Part shown: piece after piece, positions 23,777-31,694 of the stretch
Layout: every line of letters starts with the position of its first letter
How positions within the stretch are numbered: the first letter of the stretch is position 1
DNA from: Flavobacterium columnare NBRC 100251 = ATCC 23463
Lineage (GTDB): Bacteria; Bacteroidota; Bacteroidia; Flavobacteriales; Flavobacteriaceae
Direction of reading: 5' to 3'
DNA: 48,344 nt
Assembly: GCF_002530675.1 (NCBI RefSeq)
Contig: NZ_PCMX01000034.1
Location: forward strand, 1 to 48,344
Translations under genes and position numbers: made by a program
Notes under the pieces: model-generated
Seen by the model: the letters and a program-made list of their open reading frames with translations, nothing else
Database searches by the model: none
What the model was told of the DNA's origin: nothing

Positions 23777-24430
23777 TTAAGCGTGTTTAACTGAAATTGC
23801 TTCTAAAGTTCTAGATACATCTTTACATTTATCTGTTGCTTTATGCAAAGCATATAATACTTCTTTATATTTAATAATGTTAACAACATCTGTTTCATTT
23901 TCAAACAATTCAGCTACTGCCTTATCAAATACTAAATCAGCTTTACTTTCTAATTTGTTAATTTTTTTAACAGCACTGTTAATCTTATCTAAATTCTTTA
24001 AATCCTTCAACTCTAATACAGCCCCGTTAATATGAGTACACGCTTCTAAAGTGATTTCAGTTAATTTGCGAATGGATTTATTAATTTTAACCACATTATA
24101 TAAGTTCATACGGTTAGAAGCCGTATATATATTATTAGCTACTTCTGTAATAGTAGTGATTAACATGTGAATATCTTCACGATCAAAAGGAGTAATAAAA
24201 TTTCTACTCAATTCGATATTCATTTTATGGTTTACATTCTCAATATCTGCTACTAATTGCTCTACTTGTTTGTAGTAATTAGTTCTATTTTCCATTTCAC
24301 TTTTCCCTATATTTACAGCTTCGTGTAAATTTTCAGATAAAGCAAGTAAATCTGCTGTTGCTTTAATAAATAAAGGATAAAAAGTTGTATCCTTTGGAGA
24401 AAAGAATTTCAATACGTCTCTAAATGCCAT
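23777..24430 (-). CDS. DUF47 (PhoU-like, TIGR00153) phosphate transport regulator
   Basis: A 217-residue all-helical cytoplasmic protein of the DUF47 family, which is related to PhoU and accompanies PiT transporters. The N-terminus FFSPKDTTFYPLFIKATADL is typical, and ENRTNYYKQVEQLVADIE plus FDREDIHMLI carry the family's acidic metal-binding residues. It is thought to modulate the partner transporter. First gene of the operon with PiT. A tandem ATGTTAA repeat in the promoter points to phosphate control. Confidence 0.92.
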   Translation of the reverse strand: MAFRDVLKFFSPKDTTFYPLFIKATADLLALSENLHEAVNIGKSEMENRTNYYKQVEQLVADIENVNHKMNIELSRNFITPFDREDIHMLITTITEVANNIYTASNRMNLYNVVKINKSIRKLTEITLEACTHINGAVLELKDLKNLDKINSAVKKINKLESKADLVFDKAVAELFENETDVVNIIKYKEVLYALHKATDKCKDVSRTLEAISVKHA

Positions 24431-24454
24431 TTTTAATCAATTTAATTTCAGGTA

Positions 24455-24488
24455 CGAAAATACCCTTCGTATGTTAAGTTAATGTTAA
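24455..24488 (-). promoter_or_regulatory. Pho-box-like promoter of the DUF47-PiT operon
   Basis: On the minus strand two exact 7-bp copies of TTAACAT (24488-24482 and 24477-24471) are separated by 4 bases. That is the 7+4+7 architecture of a PhoB box, and the core TTAAC matches the half-site known from cyanobacterial Pho boxes. Eight bases downstream lies TATTTTCG (24462-24455), one change from TAnnTTTG. The repeat thus occupies the place of the -33 element, as in PhoB-activated promoters. Confidence 0.6.
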
Positions 24489-24515
24489 CCCAAGATGAAT
24501 TACATATTAATTCTG

Positions 24516-24533
24516 TTAACAGTATTTTAACGC
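24516..24533 (+). promoter_or_regulatory. Second TTAAC direct repeat, plus-strand orientation
   Basis: TTAACAG (24516-24522), spacer TATT, TTAACGC (24527-24533): the same 11-base period as the minus-strand site 28 bases away. A weaker TTAAA follows near 24539. It lies 60 bases upstream of the acyl-CoA carboxylase start, and a weak -7 (TAATTTAG) lies at 24561-24568. Confidence 0.4.
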
Positions 24534-24592
24534 TCTTTTTAAATAGTTAAACAGATTTTGTAATTTAGCAGACCGAAATTAAACAATACACT

Positions 24593-26236
24593 ATGGATTT
24601 AAACTTCAATAAAAACGAAGATCATAACAGACTTCTACTATCTGAATTAAAACAGCGTTTAGCAAAAGTAAAATTAGGAGGCGGAGAAAAGCGTATTGCC
24701 AAACTTCGTGCTGAAGGCAAAATGACTGCACGAGAAAGAATAGATTATTTACTAGATAAAGACACAAATTCAATTGAAATAGGAGCTTTTGTTGGGGAAG
24801 GTATGTACAAAGAACACGGAGGTTGCCCATCAGGAGGAGTTGTTATAAAAATGGGCTATATACAAGGCAAACAATGTATAGTAGTAGCAAATGATGCAAC
24901 CGTAAAAGCAGGCGCATGGTTTCCTATTACAGCTAAAAAAAACTTACGCGCACAAGAAATTGCAATGGAAAACAGATTGCCTATCATCTATTTGGTAGAC
25001 TCTGCCGGTGTTTATCTACCTATGCAAGATGAAATTTTTCCTGATAAAGAACATTTTGGCCGTATTTTTCGTAACAATGCTTTAATGAGTAGTATGGGAA
25101 TCACTCAAATAGCAGCCGTTATGGGAAGCTGTGTGGCAGGTGGTGCTTATCTTCCTATTATGAGCGATGAAGCCTTGATTGTTGACAAAACAGGAAGTAT
25201 CTTCTTAGCAGGTAGTTATTTAGTAAAAGCAGCCATTGGCGAAACAATTGACAACGAAACCTTAGGAGGGGCTACTACACATTGCGAAATTTCAGGGGTA
25301 ACGGACTTTAAAGCAAAAGATGATAAGGATGCTTTAGACAGAATTAAAAGCATTGTTAGTAAAATAGGCGATTTTAATAAAGCAGGGTACAACCGAATCA
25401 AACCCGAAAAACCAGCTTTAGATCCGAACGAAATCTTTGGAATTTTACCAAAATCGCGTACAGAACAGTACGACATGATGGAAATCATCAAGCGTTTAGT
25501 CGATAATTCTGAATTTGATGAATACAAAGCAGGCTATGGTCAGACGATCATCACAGGTTATGCTCGCATTGATGGATGGGCGGTAGGAATTGTAGCAAAT
25601 CAACGTTTGATAGCTAAAACCACGGGAGCCAAAACAAAACCTAGTGAAATGCAATTTGGAGGTGTTATTTATTCTGACAGTGCTGATAAAGCAACTCGAT
25701 TTATAGCAAACTGTAATCAAAAAAAGATCCCTTTAGTATTCATGCACGATGTAACAGGATTTATGGTAGGCTCTAAGTCTGAACATGGAGGAATTATAAA
25801 AGACGGTGCTAAAATGGTAAACGCCGTATCTAACTCTGTAGTTCCTAAATTTACAGTCGTAATAGGCAATTCTTATGGAGCTGGCAACTATGCTATGTGT
25901 GGGAAAGCCTATGACCCTCGACTCATATTTGCTTGGCCGAGTGCTGAATTAGCCGTTATGGGAGGAGCACAAGCAGCAAAAGTACTTACACAAATAGAAG
26001 CCGCCTCGTTAAAAGCCAAAGGCGAAGAAATTACTCCAGAAAAAGAAGAAGAACTATTCAATAAAATAAAATCACGTTACGACGAACAAGTTTCTCCTTA
26101 TTATGCTGCTTCTCGTTTGTGGACAGATGCTGTTGTAGACCCTCTTGAAACTCGTACTTGGATTTCTATGGGAATAGAAGCTGCTAATCATGCTCCTATA
26201 GAAAAACCTTTTAATTTAGGAGTCATTCAAGTTTAG
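24593..26236 (+). CDS. Acyl-CoA carboxylase, carboxyltransferase (beta) subunit
   Basis: A 547-residue biotin-dependent carboxyltransferase that moves CO2 from carboxybiotin to an acyl-CoA. MTARERIDYLLD (about 44-55) starts the N-terminal crotonase-like domain, followed by VGEGMYKEHGG and VAGGAYLPIMSDE. The C-terminal domain has GAGNYAMCGKAYDPRL and FAWPSAELAVMGGAQAAKVL. These phrases are closest to methylcrotonoyl-CoA or related carboxylases rather than to AccD, but propionyl-CoA cannot be excluded. The biotin carboxylase/carrier subunit is not in the window, so the partner must be encoded elsewhere. A hairpin follows the gene. Confidence 0.93.
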   Translation: MDLNFNKNEDHNRLLLSELKQRLAKVKLGGGEKRIAKLRAEGKMTARERIDYLLDKDTNSIEIGAFVGEGMYKEHGGCPSGGVVIKMGYIQGKQCIVVANDATVKAGAWFPITAKKNLRAQEIAMENRLPIIYLVDSAGVYLPMQDEIFPDKEHFGRIFRNNALMSSMGITQIAAVMGSCVAGGAYLPIMSDEALIVDKTGSIFLAGSYLVKAAIGETIDNETLGGATTHCEISGVTDFKAKDDKDALDRIKSIVSKIGDFNKAGYNRIKPEKPALDPNEIFGILPKSRTEQYDMMEIIKRLVDNSEFDEYKAGYGQTIITGYARIDGWAVGIVANQRLIAKTTGAKTKPSEMQFGGVIYSDSADKATRFIANCNQKKIPLVFMHDVTGFMVGSKSEHGGIIKDGAKMVNAVSNSVVPKFTVVIGNSYGAGNYAMCGKAYDPRLIFAWPSAELAVMGGAQAAKVLTQIEAASLKAKGEEITPEKEEELFNKIKSRYDEQVSPYYAASRLWTDAVVDPLETRTWISMGIEAANHAPIEKPFNLGVIQV

Positions 26237-26323
26237 TTATAAAAAAACTACATCTATGTTTCTTAATTATTCATAGTCTATTTAAAACATCCAATAATAA
26301 ATTATTTTTTTATTAAAACTCAT

Positions 26324-26355
26324 AAAAATCTACCTTTACGCGGTAGATTTTTTTT
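26324..26355 (+). terminator. Terminator after the carboxylase gene, overlapping the next promoter
   Basis: AAAAATCTACC (26324-26334) pairs with GGTAGATTTTT (26342-26352), loop of 7, then T. The T run ends only a few bases before the ATG at 26360. TACCTTTA, a near-consensus -7 box, spans 26331-26338 inside the hairpin, so stop signal and start signal share DNA. Confidence 0.7.
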
Positions 26356-26359
26356 TATT

Positions 26360-28000
26360 ATGAGAAAATATATTTTATTATTATTATTCCTTTTTTTAAA
26401 AACTCAACCTATATCAGCACAGCTAACTGTAGCCAAAGAACAATATAGCCATCGAGACTCTCTACAAGGAGGATTACGAACAGAACGCAGCTGTTTTGAT
26501 GTACAACGTTATGATTTAAACATCAAAATCAATATTGATCAAAAATCAATAATAGGTTATAATGATATTACTTTTAAAGTAGTAAACCATACTTCAAAAA
26601 TTCAAATTGATTTATTTGAAAACATGAAAATAGATAGCATCCTTTATGACAACCAAAAACTGAATTACAAACGTGATGAAATAGCTACTTTTATCTATTT
26701 TCCTAATACACTTCCTAAAGGAAGCACCCAAAAAATCAGATTCTATTATTCCGGAAATCCTAAAGTAGCCAAAAGAGCCCCTTGGGATGGTGGTTTTACC
26801 TTTACTCATGATCTAAACAACAAACCTTGGGTGGCTGTTAGCTGTCAAGGATTTGGGGCTAGTTCTTGGTACCCCGTAAAAGATTCACAAAGTGATGAGC
26901 CCGATTTAGGAGCTTCTATTAAGGTGGCCGTTCCCAATGGACTCATGAATGTATCTAACGGACGATTTCTAGGAAATGAAAATCTGAAAAATGGCTATAC
27001 TCGTTGGGATTGGGAAGTTAAAAATCCTATTAACACCTACGACATTACTGTGAATATAGGCGATTATGTATTAATTGAAGATCATCATAAAGGCTTAGAT
27101 CTAAAATATTATGTCCTACGAAATAATGAATCAAAAGCACGAAAACACTTTGAAGAAGTAAAACCTATGTTGGATTGTTTTCAATCAAAATTTGGCGAAT
27201 ATCCTTTTAAGGAAGATAGCTATAAGTTAGTAGAAAGCCCATATTTGGGAATGGAACATCAAAGTGCAATAGCATACGGAAACCAATATAAAAAAGGGTA
27301 TCAAGGGAAGGATTTATCAGGAACTGGGATTGGACTATTATTTGATTATATAACGATACATGAAACAGGTCATGAATGGTTTGGCAATAGTATAACAAGC
27401 AAAGACATTGCTGATATGTGGATACATGAAGCCTTTACTATGTATTCCGAAATAGTTTTTATAGAATGTCTATACGGATATGAAAAAGCACTAGAATATT
27501 GCAAAGGACTTCGTATGAACATAGCTCATGATCGTCCGATGATAGGAGATTTTGGGGTAAACAAAGAAGGAAGCGGCGACATTTATTATAAAGGAGCTAA
27601 TATGCTTAACACTCTACGTCATGTTATAGGCATAGATAAATGGTGGGATATTTTGTTAAATTTCTCTAAAAAATACAAAAAACAAATTATCGAAGGAAAA
27701 ACAGTAATTGATTTTTTTAACAAAGAATCTAAGATGAATCTAACCCCTATATTTAATCAGTATCTAAAATACACCACTATTCCCCTCTTAGAAATTCAAA
27801 AAAAAGACCGTACATTTGAAATTAGATGGGTTACGGAGGAGCCTAATTTTAAAATGCCTATCGAACTCTTTATAAAAAGTAAAAAACAAACGATCTTGGT
27901 TTCCAATAATTGGCAAACGATTCCTTTTGATATAAATAAAATAAGCGACATACAACCCAATGAAAACGCTTTTTATATAAAATATAATCCAAAAAATTAA
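26360..28000 (+). CDS. Secreted M1-family metallopeptidase
   Basis: A 546-residue zinc aminopeptidase-type enzyme with a signal peptide (MRKYILLLLFLFLKTQPISA, 1-20). The N-terminal saddle domain covers about 45-245 and the catalytic domain the rest. Zinc ligands are His334 and His338 in HETGHEW plus Glu357 in WIHEAF, and Glu335 is the base. The exopeptidase motif GxMEN appears as GMEHQ (297-301), and Tyr in YKGANM (about 413-418) fits the transition-state tyrosine. The large C-terminal helical domain of longer M1 enzymes is missing, as is usual for this short bacterial form. DoxX follows after 28-52 bases. Confidence 0.93.
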   Translation: MRKYILLLLFLFLKTQPISAQLTVAKEQYSHRDSLQGGLRTERSCFDVQRYDLNIKINIDQKSIIGYNDITFKVVNHTSKIQIDLFENMKIDSILYDNQKLNYKRDEIATFIYFPNTLPKGSTQKIRFYYSGNPKVAKRAPWDGGFTFTHDLNNKPWVAVSCQGFGASSWYPVKDSQSDEPDLGASIKVAVPNGLMNVSNGRFLGNENLKNGYTRWDWEVKNPINTYDITVNIGDYVLIEDHHKGLDLKYYVLRNNESKARKHFEEVKPMLDCFQSKFGEYPFKEDSYKLVESPYLGMEHQSAIAYGNQYKKGYQGKDLSGTGIGLLFDYITIHETGHEWFGNSITSKDIADMWIHEAFTMYSEIVFIECLYGYEKALEYCKGLRMNIAHDRPMIGDFGVNKEGSGDIYYKGANMLNTLRHVIGIDKWWDILLNFSKKYKKQIIEGKTVIDFFNKESKMNLTPIFNQYLKYTTIPLLEIQKKDRTFEIRWVTEEPNFKMPIELFIKSKKQTILVSNNWQTIPFDINKISDIQPNENAFYIKYNPKN

Positions 28001-28052
28001 AATAATAAGCTGATTTTTAGTATTTTAGATGCAATTTTATAAACTAACAGCT

Positions 28053-28475
28053 ATGGAAACAGTAAAAAATTTGAATAAGTGGGCAAATGCGCACACTTAT
28101 TATTCATTGGATTTGTTGAGAATTTTTGTAGGTATTTTTTTATTCATGAAAGGGGTTTCTTTTATGACTAATACCCTTTATTACACACAATTAATTGAAC
28201 CCATAAAAAATTTTGGTGGTGGAATGCTAATTGTACATTATGTCATGGCAGCTCATATAATGGGTGGAATTATGATTGTATTTGGGTTATTAACACGTTG
28301 GTCCATTATAGCTCAAATTCCTATTCTTTTGGGCGCATTCTTAATTAATTTTATCGACCAAATGAATCCTACAAATTTAATTTTATCGTTCTTTTTACTA
28401 TGTGTTTGTTCTTTCTTTCTTTTTTATGGAAGTGGTAAACACTCTGCTGATTATTACTTTAAAATGGGACAATGA
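28053..28475 (+). CDS. DoxX-family membrane protein
   Basis: With the ATG at 28053 the product is 140 residues (an in-frame ATG at 28029 would add eight). Four membrane segments are visible: YSLDLLRIFVGIFLFMKGVSF, a second around HYVMAAHIMGGIMIVFGLL, a third from IIAQIPILLGAFLINF and a fourth LILSFFLLCVCSFFLFYG. DLLRIFVGIFLFMKG near the N-terminus is the DoxX signature region. Members take part in oxidative-stress or quinone-linked electron reactions in some bacteria, but the role here is unknown. The shorter start fits the usual N-terminus (NLNKWANAHTY) of relatives. Confidence 0.82.
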   Translation: METVKNLNKWANAHTYYSLDLLRIFVGIFLFMKGVSFMTNTLYYTQLIEPIKNFGGGMLIVHYVMAAHIMGGIMIVFGLLTRWSIIAQIPILLGAFLINFIDQMNPTNLILSFFLLCVCSFFLFYGSGKHSADYYFKMGQ

Positions 28476-28537
28476 TAATTTAAAAAAGATATCATCATCT
28501 TTACATTCTCTAAAAAAGTGATTAGTTAATATAAAAC

Positions 28538-28568
28538 GGCTTAAGTTTAAAAAAAATAAACTTAAGCC
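28538..28568. terminator. Bidirectional hairpin between doxX-like gene and ndh
   Basis: GGCTTAAGTTTA (28538-28549) pairs perfectly with TAAACTTAAGCC (28557-28568) over a 7-base A loop. It sits between convergent genes. T-rich tails are weak on both sides, so efficiency is uncertain. Confidence 0.65.
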
Positions 28569-28576
28569 ACAATTCA

Positions 28577-29881
28577 CTAAATCTCGTCACTAGTAAATGT
28601 AATAAAACTTTTCTTTTTGTAAGGACGAATAATCAAACGTCCTTCTCGATCAAAGCGAATGTAATTATAAACCCAATTTAAAAAAACAACCGCTTTGTTT
28701 TTAAATCCAATCAATGAAAACAAGTGAACAAACATCCATACAAACCAAGCAAAAACGCCATTAAAATGGCATTTAGGTAAGTCTACAACAGCTAAATTCC
28801 TACCAATAGTTGCCATAGAGCCTTTATCATCATATACAAAGGCTTTCATAGATTTATTTTGTTGTAAATTAAGTAGATTATCTGCTAATAAATCCCCTTG
28901 CTGTATGGCAGGTTGTGCCATCATAGGATGTCCTTGCGGATACAATTCACTTTCCATAGAAGCAATATCTCCTATGGCAAAAATATTTTCAAATCCTTTT
29001 ACTTGATTAAATTCGTTTACTCTTATGCGTTCTACTCGTTCTACAACAGATTCTTCTGGCAAACCATGTATACAAGCTCCTTGAACCCCTGCTGTCCAAA
29101 TAACCGTTGCCGCATCTAAAACAAGGTTTGTATTAGTCGTAATTGTGCGTCCATCATAATTTGTTACACGTACATTTTTCCAAATTTTAACACCCAATTC
29201 TTTTAAAAAATTTTCAGAAGCTATAGACGATTTTTCTGTCATTGTATTGAGTATCCGATCGCCACTTTGTATTAAATGAATCTGCATTTTTTGAATATCT
29301 AAATCGGGATAATCCTTTTGAAAAATGGCTTTTTTCATTTCTGCCAAGGCTCCTGCTAGTTCAACTCCTGTTGGTCCTCCTCCTACCAAAACAAAATTCA
29401 TCAAAGCATTTCTTTCTAGTTCATCTTTCGTTAAAACAGCCTCTTCAAAATTTTCTAAAATTAAACTACGAATATTTAGTGACTGCGGAATGGTTTTCAT
29501 AGACATTGAATTACGTTCAATTTCTTTATTCCCAAAATAATTCGTTTTAGATCCAGTAGCAATAACCAAATAATCATAATGTATATCACCTATTTCTGAC
29601 AAAACTTTTTGATGATTAGGATCTATCTCCTTTACAGTAGTCAATCTAAAGTAAAAATCCGTACATCCTTGAATAACTTTACGAATAGGGTACGCTATAG
29701 AACCTGCTTCTAATCCTCCTGTAGCAACTTGATACAATAAAGGCTGAAATGTATGATGATTGTGTTTATCAATCAGTACAACTTGAAAATTTTTATTTCT
29801 TAGTTTTTTGGCTAACGCAATACCTGCAAAACCACCACCAATTATAACAACTCTTTTCTTTGAACTTTGTGGAATATTCAT
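28577..29881 (-). CDS. ndh: Type II NADH:quinone oxidoreductase (NDH-2)
   Basis: A 434-residue FAD enzyme that passes electrons from NADH to quinone at the inner face of the membrane without pumping protons. The FAD Rossmann motif is VIIGGGFAGIALA (about 13-25, GGGFAG at 15-20) and the NADH motif VLVGGGPTGVELAGALAEM (about 164-182). IFAIGDIA (about 302-309) binds FAD, and AQPAIQQGDLLADNL is the quinone-site helix region of the family. The C-terminus has amphipathic hydrophobic stretches (FAWFVWMFVHLFSLIGF) for membrane attachment. It is transcribed alone and divergently from pabB. Confidence 0.93.
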   Translation of the reverse strand: MNIPQSSKKRVVIIGGGFAGIALAKKLRNKNFQVVLIDKHNHHTFQPLLYQVATGGLEAGSIAYPIRKVIQGCTDFYFRLTTVKEIDPNHQKVLSEIGDIHYDYLVIATGSKTNYFGNKEIERNSMSMKTIPQSLNIRSLILENFEEAVLTKDELERNALMNFVLVGGGPTGVELAGALAEMKKAIFQKDYPDLDIQKMQIHLIQSGDRILNTMTEKSSIASENFLKELGVKIWKNVRVTNYDGRTITTNTNLVLDAATVIWTAGVQGACIHGLPEESVVERVERIRVNEFNQVKGFENIFAIGDIASMESELYPQGHPMMAQPAIQQGDLLADNLLNLQQNKSMKAFVYDDKGSMATIGRNLAVVDLPKCHFNGVFAWFVWMFVHLFSLIGFKNKAVVFLNWVYNYIRFDREGRLIIRPYKKKSFITFTSDEI

Positions 29882-30087
29882 TAGTTAAAGGACTTGATAT
29901 TTTTAAAGCTTTAAAATTAAGAAATATCTCTATAAAAAGATTATTAAGAGGGCTCTAAATCTTTTCTACAAATTATTTATTACTACTGCTTATCTAATCT
30001 TTTATATACTTTAACAACTATTTAAAGCGTTCTGATTTTCTATTCTGTAAAGTATGTAATATTTTAGCCTTTTGAAAAAAGTATATT

Positions 30088-31374
30088 GTGAGAATCTTAA
30101 AAAAAATAAAAGTTAATCCTATAGCTATAAAAGAAAAATTACTTCTTTGGGCAGAAAATTTCCGTGAAGTAGCCTATCTAAACAGTAATAATTATCCACA
30201 ACAATATAGTTCTTATGACTTAATTGTTGCTGTAGATGCTTTTACTTCCCTAAAAACGGACTATCTTAATGCTTTTGATGATTTAAAACAATACCAACAA
30301 CAAACCAATGATTGGCTATTTGGTTACTTAGCTTATGACCTAAAAAATGATATTGAATCACTAAATTCTAAAAATCATGATGGATTAAATTTTTCCGATT
30401 TATTTTTTTTTCAGCCTAAAAAGATATTTTTCTTAAGAGGAAATGAACTAGAAATTGCTTATTTAAATATGTGCGATGATGAAATTGATTCAGATCTTGA
30501 AGAAATTTTAGAAAAACGAAAAACGAAAAACGAAACTCAAAAATCTGAAATCACAATCCAACAACGTGTTTCAAAAGAGCATTATATAAAAAAAGTGAAC
30601 CAAATGTTAACTCATATTCATAGAGGCGATCTTTATGAAGCTAACTTTTGCATGGAATTTTATGCTAAAAACGGTAAAATCATTCCTTCCGAAATTTTTC
30701 AAGAATTAAATAAAATTTCTGAACCTCCTTTTGCTTGTTTTTTTAAAAATCATATCCATTATTTGCTATGTGCTTCTCCTGAGCGTTATATAAGGAAAGA
30801 AAATCAAAAAGTCATCAGCCAACCTATTAAAGGAACTTCTAAACGATTTGAAGATCTCATTTTAGATACAAATTCTAAAACTGAATTAGAACAGAATCCA
30901 AAAGAACGGTCTGAAAATATTATGATAGTGGATTTAGTCCGAAATGATTTAGCTCAAACAGCTACAAAAGGTTCTGTACAAGTAGAAGAATTATGTAAAA
31001 TTTATTCTTTCAAACAAGTACATCAAATGATTTCAACGGTTATTTCTGAAGTAAAAAGCACAACTAATCCTGTTGATATTATAAAAACCACTTTTCCTAT
31101 GGGAAGTATGACTGGTGCTCCTAAAATTTCGGCTATGCGGATTATAGAAGAATTAGAAGAAACCAAAAGAGGTTTGTATAGTGGAGCCGTAGGCTACTTT
31201 ACTCCTTCTGGTAATTTTGATTTTAATGTAGTCATTCGCAGCATTTTATACAATTCTAATACTCATTATCTTTCTTTTTCTGTGGGCAGTGCTATTACCG
31301 CATTATCTGACCCTGAACAAGAATACGAAGAATGTTTATTAAAGGCTAAAGCCATGCGTGAAGTATTAAGTTAA
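30088..31374 (+). CDS. pabB: Aminodeoxychorismate synthase component I
   Basis: PabB converts chorismate and ammonia (from PabA glutaminase) to 4-amino-4-deoxychorismate for folate. The 428-residue product starts at GTG 30088, with no ATG nearby in frame. QPIKGTSKRF (PIKGT at 246-250) carries the lysine that distinguishes PabB from anthranilate synthase, which has alanine there. IMIVDLVRNDL (278-288) and FPMGSMTGAPK (336-346) complete the chorismate-binding site, and a terminal SVGSAITALSDPEQEYEE follows. The A/T-only hairpin after the stop may end transcription. PabA and PabC are not in the window. Confidence 0.94.
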   Translation: MRILKKIKVNPIAIKEKLLLWAENFREVAYLNSNNYPQQYSSYDLIVAVDAFTSLKTDYLNAFDDLKQYQQQTNDWLFGYLAYDLKNDIESLNSKNHDGLNFSDLFFFQPKKIFFLRGNELEIAYLNMCDDEIDSDLEEILEKRKTKNETQKSEITIQQRVSKEHYIKKVNQMLTHIHRGDLYEANFCMEFYAKNGKIIPSEIFQELNKISEPPFACFFKNHIHYLLCASPERYIRKENQKVISQPIKGTSKRFEDLILDTNSKTELEQNPKERSENIMIVDLVRNDLAQTATKGSVQVEELCKIYSFKQVHQMISTVISEVKSTTNPVDIIKTTFPMGSMTGAPKISAMRIIEELEETKRGLYSGAVGYFTPSGNFDFNVVIRSILYNSNTHYLSFSVGSAITALSDPEQEYEECLLKAKAMREVLS

Positions 31375-31421
31375 AAAAATAAATATTTTTATAAATCCAT
31401 CAAAAAGTATTTATTTTTTTA
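31374..31421 (+). terminator. A/T-only hairpin after pabB
   Basis: AAAAAATAAATA (about 31374-31385) can pair with TATTTATTTTTT (about 31409-31420) with a T run. The stem has no G-C pair, so it is only a moderate candidate. Confidence 0.45.
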
Positions 31422-31694
31422 CAATTTCTCTCTAGCATCCTATTTACTTTCATAGTTTGCCATTAAAAAATGAATTATGTTATTCCTATTACTTCTATAC
31501 GGGTTCCAACAAAACCTAAACAAAATAAGAATAAGCTTTTCTACAAATCTTTTGATTATAAAATATAAAAACACTCAATGCGTAATTTAAACACCTATAT
31601 TGTATGAAATTTTAAAAAGAGATCTATACTCCTAGTTTAGGTTTTTTTATAATTTCAATCTCAATTATTACTAATAAAATTCAATGAACAAAAA
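31422..31694. other. Intergenic region between pabB and tilS
   Basis: No gene is supported. AATGCGTAATTTAAACACCTAT at 31577-31598 (in two parts AATGCGTAAT and AAACACCTAT) recalls the 3' end and right flank of repeat R2, so a decayed copy may have stood here. No tilS promoter box is convincing. Confidence 0.4.
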
